From contig CAWADG010000010.1 of NCBI GenBank assembly GCA_963780815.1, positions 158,990 to 222,989 of the forward strand: DNA of 64,000 nucleotides. The letters run 5' to 3'. The position numbers and the translations under genes were made by a program. Shown in pieces: positions 60,079 through 64,000 of this stretch. The notes beneath the pieces are model-generated. The model did no database searches. It was not told the origin of the DNA and saw only the letters and a list, made by a program, of their open reading frames with translations. The first letter of the stretch is position 1. Every line of letters begins with the position of its first letter. This DNA is from VRUE01 sp963780815 (GTDB lineage: Bacteria; Actinomycetota; Thermoleophilia; Solirubrobacterales; 70-9).

Positions 60079-60312
60079 ATGATCCGCCACCGCCAACCGA
60101 CCACCGTCGACGGCTACCGCCGGCTGCAGACGCGCGTCCGAAAGCTCTTGGCCGAACTCGACGCCGAGAACACCGGCCGCGACGGGATTCCGCGGCCGTT
60201 GCCACCCGGCGATTCGATCCTCTTCGATAGATGCGTTCAGGCGTTGGACATCTCTGCGCAGGCAATCCGCGAACTGAAGGAAACTGGAAAGGATGTGGAC
60301 ACCGATGGCTGA
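60079..60312 (+). CDS. small phage-type protein, unknown
   Basis: A 77-residue helical protein. GAAGGAGG precedes the ATG by a few bases. GYRRLQTRVRKLLAELDAEN and LDISAQAIRELKETGKDV are amphipathic. It overlaps the next gene. No family recognised. Confidence 0.55.
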   Translation: MIRHRQPTTVDGYRRLQTRVRKLLAELDAENTGRDGIPRPLPPGDSILFDRCVQALDISAQAIRELKETGKDVDTDG

Positions 60313-60628
60313 CGAGTACGAGATCGACCGCGGCGACGAGGGCGAGGGCGAGGTGATGCCGATCGACCCGCAGATGGTCGACTCCCTGGCCGCTGTGGCG
60401 ATCGAGAAGAACCCCGAAGCGGCCGAGATCAAGACGCTGCTGAAGCGTGACGACATGTTCCGGACGCTGGTGATCAACTCCGAGCGCGAGGGCGGGCCGT
60501 GGATGGACTTCTACGTCTGCACCACCGAGGAGGAGGTCGCCCGGATGAAGGCGGTCAATCCCGACGTCCCGACGCGGATCTACGTCGGAAGCTGGCCGAT
60601 GACCGCCACCTTGCCGAATCAGAACTGA
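60305..60628 (+). CDS. small acidic phage-type protein
   Basis: A 107-residue protein: acidic start (DEYEIDRGDEGEGEVM), helix SLAAVAIEKNPEAAEIKTLL, then strands MFRTLVINSERE, WMDFYVCTTEEEVARM and TRIYVGSWPM. An ATG at 60293 is also possible. Lies in a run of small rightward genes. Not recognised. Confidence 0.55.
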   Translation: MADEYEIDRGDEGEGEVMPIDPQMVDSLAAVAIEKNPEAAEIKTLLKRDDMFRTLVINSEREGGPWMDFYVCTTEEEVARMKAVNPDVPTRIYVGSWPMTATLPNQN

Positions 60629-60787
60629 CCGCCCCCAGACTGTCAACGACGTTGGTCCGGGGGTCGGTATTGTCAACCGCGTTTCCCAGGCTTGGAAACG
60701 TCTTCGATTGGGATTCGGTCCAAAACCCCCCCTGCCGCCAGCGCCTAGTGCGCAGCCAATAGGGGTCTCCTCGGTACCGTCGGAGCC

Positions 60788-61055
60788 ATGGCCCGAATGC
60801 TCCTTGCGATCCGCTCCGGCTTTCACGACGACCCATACCGCGGCCTCTGCGAGGTCGAGGCCGGTGTGAGCCGGATCGCGCCGTCGGTGTTTGAAGCGAA
60901 CGGCCCGAGCTCGCGCGAGTTCTATGAGGAGGACTTCTCAGTCGAGTCGCCGGGCGGCTGCCGGCCGCGCCGAGGTCCGCACCACCGGCCCCGACGGCAC
61001 CGTCATCGCCGACCACCGCTTCGGCAGTGCACAGCGATGGCGCCCGCCTCGCTAG
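60788..61055 (+). pseudogene. small phage-type gene, one frameshift
   Basis: ATG 60788 opens ARMLLAIRSGFHDDPYRGLC and EANGPSSREFYEEDFSVES. Near 60955 the protein-like frame moves to AEVRTTGPDGTVIADHRFGS, ending TAG 61055. Restored length ~89 residues. Unknown. The following 174 bp show no clear gene. Confidence 0.45.
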
Positions 61056-61229
61056 CCTTCGGATCGCATAGGCAAACGCGAGCACCGCGCCGCCTGTGCG
61101 ACTGCCAGCCGCACTCCACACGCGGACCCCGCGAGGACTCGTCAGGGCCAACCGCGCCCGGTGCTGGGACTCACCACCGGAGACGGAGCCGCAGACACAA
61201 ACCGCAGCGTCAACCTCATGAGGTGAGTC

Positions 61230-62639
61230 CATTGGCACGTCCGCACGCCCAGCGAGATCGAAGCGCGAAAGCAGCGCATGCAGGCCGAGCTCGACGAGCT
61301 TGAAGCCCCGTTACGAGGAGACCCGCGACGAGAAGATCCTCGAGCGGATGAACAACCTCAAGACGGGGATCGTCCGCGGCAAAGCAGGAGTGGGAAGAGG
61401 AGATCCACGCGGGCCTGAAGGACGGCCGCTACCAGGAGGGAAGGCCCCGCGGTCGAGGCCGAGCAGCGCCGCGAACTGAAACGTCGGCGCCGCGCCGACA
61501 CCGCCCCCGGTGGCAGTCCCGCGACGCCGCGCTGCGGACGGTCGAGGAGCGCGAGGCCGAGTTCAGCCCACCGGCGCTCGACCGGCTCGACGACGTGATC
61601 CGCCGCGATGCCTTCGGCGTCGACTGCCGCTACATCGAGTCCCACGGCTCCGACGCCTATCGCAGAGCGTTCGGCAAGAAGGTGCTCGGCGCCGCCGGCG
61701 GCGAAGCCGCGCTGGAGGCCGACGAGGTCGCGGCGATGCAGATGGCCGGACGCTCGATGGCCGAGCGGGCGATGGCGCTGAAAGAAGGCGAACTAGGATC
61801 CTTCTGGAGTACCTCTCGTCCTCGACCCGACGATCCTCTTGACCAATGACGGCGCGGTCAACCCGATCAGGGAGCTGGCGACGGTGACGACGATCTCCTC
61901 GCACGTTTGGCAAGGGGTATCGAGCAAAGGCGTGGCCTTCGAATTCAAAGCGGAGGCGACCGAAGCCGAAGACGGGGCGCCCGAACTCGGCCAGCCGGAA
62001 ATCACGACCGAGAAGGCCCAATGCTGGATCCCCTACTCGATCGAGGTCGGCGAAGACTACTTCGGAGCTCGAAGCGGAGCTGTCGCGGCTGCTCGGCGAT
62101 GCCAAATCGGTGAAAGAGGGCGAAGTCTTCGCGACCGGCAAAGGCGCCGAAAACATCCCCCAGGGCCTGATAACCGGGGCGACCAAAATCGTCGAAGGGA
62201 CGACCAAAGAACTGATCAAAATCGCCGACGTCTACAGCCTGCAGGAAGCATTGGCGGCGCGCTGGATGCCGCGGGCGACCTGGTTGGGGACGAACAAAAT
62301 GGCGAACGCGATCCACAAAATGGTCGCCCAGGCCGACGCCACCAACGCGCCGATCATGGGCGAAGCCCGCGACTCGATCCTCGGCAAGCCCTATCGCGAA
62401 GTCTCGACGATGAGCACCAAAATCACGACCAAAACCGAGCGCGTCCTCGCCTTCGGCGACATCGCCTCCGCGTATCGGATCGTCGACCGGATCGGGATGG
62501 CGATCGAGGTCGTGCCGACCGTCTTCGGAAAAACCAATCTGAGGCCGACCGGCCAGCGTGGCCTGTTCGCCTACTTCCGGGTCGGCGCGAAAGTGCAGAT
62601 CCCGAAGCCGTCCAGGTCCTGGCGGTCAAAAACGAATAG
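61230..62639 (+). pseudogene. HK97-family major capsid protein, multiply frameshifted
   Basis: An N-terminal scaffold-like coiled coil is split over frames (SEIEARKQRMQAELDEL, then EETRDEKILERMNNLKTGIV). A linker follows (LDRLDDVIRRDAFGVDCRYI, YRRAFGKKVLGAAGG). Then the capsid fold: LDPTILLTNDGAVNPIREL, IPYSIEVGEDYF, GEVFATGKGAENIPQGLITG, PRATWLGTNKMANAIHKMVA, GKPYREVSTMS and IVDRIGMAIEVVPTVFG. About five one-base shifts are needed and the last lies just before the C-terminus (VQVLAVKNE). It cannot make a capsid as read. Glutamate is mostly GAA here. Confidence 0.75.
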
Positions 62640-62979
62640 CTGATCTTCGGCGGCATACCCCTGCCGCCGGAGGGGCGTGGCTTGCCCCGCGCCTCCTGCC
62701 CCCGTTCCCCGGCACCGTTTGGCGACTGCCGGGGGCGGGGCCGTGGATGCGGTCGCGTCCATGGCGGCACCTACGCGGTTTTCCCGCCGCGGTTTGTGGG
62801 GGAAACAACCGATGCGCTGACCACCACCCAAGGGCGAAGCTACTCCCAGTGCAACCCGGCGGAAAAAATCCTGGCTACCTCAAAGAACCGCAGCGGGCCG
62901 TCCCCTTCTACCTTCCGCGGCTCCGCAAGCCCCGTCGCCCTGCGTCGCGGTAGCGACTGTGACGGAAACGGTGTTTCTG
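62640..62979. other. 340-bp gap without a supported gene
   Basis: Between the capsid remnant and the TolB-like gene. GC-rich runs (CCGGAGGGGCG, GCCGGGGGCGGGGCCG) could form hairpins; no credible coding segment or RNA gene was seen. Confidence 0.4.
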
Positions 62980-63974
62980 ATGGGGATCAGAGGCGCCTCC
63001 GGCGACTCAGTCTCAGCGGCGCTGCTCGCGTCCGCGATGCTCTTCCTGCTGGCGGCCGCGCCGGGCGCCGAGGCCGCCTACCCGGGGCGACCCGGGGTGA
63101 TCGTCTTCAGCCTTACCTTCCACCAAGGCCGGAATGCGGGGAAGGCGGGGCCGGGGGCACCGAAACAACGGGCAGGCTCTACGCTCTCGCCCGGGCAAGG
63201 GCAGCGCCCGCCAGATGACCGACAATCCCCGGGACGTCGAACCGAGCTTCGCCCCGTCGGGGAAGAAGCTCGTCTTCGTGCGGCGGGACGGGCGAGCCCC
63301 CGGGCACCGTACGAGACGACGAGCATCTCAACGCTGGACCTGCGCACCGGTGCCGTCAGGCAACTCACCTCCGGCTACGACGATCTCTATCCCTCGTTCG
63401 GGCCGGGCGGGATGATCGTCTTCTCGCGCTACGAACCCATCAGCGGCACCATCAGCGGCACCACCCACCTCGTGCTTCGCACCGCCGACGGCCAGCTGCA
63501 CCCTCTCACCAACGGCGCTGGCAACGACCGCTTCCCCGTCTTCACCCCGAACGGGCGGCGGATCATCTTCGCGCGCGAGCGCGAAGGGCTTAAAACCACC
63601 CTCTTATCGATCCGCCCGAACGGCCGCGGCTTGCATAGGCTCGGCTATCAGAACGGGGCGAGCAACCTCGACATCTCGCCGGACGGGCGCCTGCTCGCCT
63701 TCGAATCGGTCCGCGAACTGCCTAACGGGGAACGCTCGTACGGCAGTTGGACCTGGCCGGTGTCCGGTGGGCCGCTGCGGCTCCTCGCTAACAGCGGCAA
63801 TGGCCCCGCTTTCTCCCCGACGGCCGCCAGATCGTCTACTCCAACAACGCGGGCCTTTGGCTGCGCCCCGCCCACCGGCACCGTCCGCCCCGGCAGATCT
63901 TCACGGCTGAATTCGAACCCGAGTGCGCCTCCGGCGCTGCTGCCCTCGACCCGACCTGGCAGCCGCTGCGCTGA
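62980..63974 (+). pseudogene. secreted TolB/PD40-type propeller protein, frameshifted
   Basis: ATG 62980 (GTG 62959 is also in frame) opens a signal peptide (SAALLASAMLFLLAAAPGAE). PD40 propeller repeats follow in changing frames: VEPSFAPSGKKLVFVRRDGR, TLDLRTGAVRQLTSGYDDLY, RFPVFTPNGRRIIFARERE, LDISPDGRLLAFESV and GRQIVYSNNAGLWLRP, ending at TGA 63974 (LDPTWQPLR). Shifts lie near 63150, 63300 and 63815. Intact homologues would be periplasm/cell-surface propellers. Whether it belongs to the prophage is unclear. Confidence 0.7.
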
Positions 63975-64000
63975 GGCGGCGGCGGGACCTACTAGCCCGG

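Larger units (their letters stand above)
59367..62639. mobile_element. decayed prophage next to tRNA-fMet
   Basis: Begins at the tRNA 3' end and contains paired arm-type repeats, several very small genes with good RBSs and frameshifts, and a frameshifted HK97-fold capsid gene. No integrase, terminase or portal is visible; they may lie beyond the window or be lost. The left boundary by tRNA is inferred from its position; the right end is not identified. Confidence 0.55.

Overview
The window looks like chromosomal DNA of a high-GC actinobacterium of the Thermoleophilia/Solirubrobacterales kind. This is an inference from three things: very GC-rich codon use, gene-order blocks such as rsmI-metG-tatD-rsmA-ispE, glmU-prs, rplY-pth, and mfd-parvulin-eno-septum initiator, and the secreted propeller and membrane families present. 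No marker gene for species assignment (rRNA, rpoB) is present.

Layout. 1-21,112 is mostly core: the start of an acyl-CoA synthetase, a PRC-barrel protein, an FKBP lipoprotein, glycyl-tRNA synthetase, an LCP transferase, ROK glucokinase, rsmI-metG, a flavin hydroxy-acid oxidase, tatD-rsmA-ispE-DedA/PAP2, a PucR-type regulator, tRNA-Gln with an adjacent HNH nuclease, and glmU-prs. 21,100-30,356 is a putative integrative element in the 3' end of prs. It has a 14-bp direct repeat at its ends, TGCTAAC-type arm sites near both ends, a frameshifted tyrosine integrase, XRE and excisionase-type HTH proteins, and a broken primase-helicase. Its probable cargo is two secreted beta-propeller proteins. 30,357-59,290 is core again: PadR, AarF kinase, rplY-pth, mfd and a parvulin, enolase, a septum initiator, a large membrane protein, a nuclease, an aldolase, a degenerate rhomboid, an R2-like diiron protein, a sigma factor fused to its own zinc anti-sigma domain, tRNA-Leu, a ThDP enzyme and Ppx/GppA. 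From tRNA-fMet (59,293) to about 62,640 lies a decayed prophage with an HK97-type capsid gene, followed by a frameshifted TolB-like propeller gene.

Single-base frameshifts cluster in the mobile regions. The one clear core case is near the end of mfd, where an apparent extra C puts mfd in frame with the downstream foldase gene. From sequence alone, real decay cannot be separated from assembly error. The least explained signals are a repeated upstream element encoding a conserved short peptide before two unrelated genes, a dispersed long-hairpin repeat that covers the rsmA start codon, the paired att and arm sites of the prs element, a rhomboid lacking both catalytic residues, and a strong GAA preference for glutamate in genes of exported proteins.
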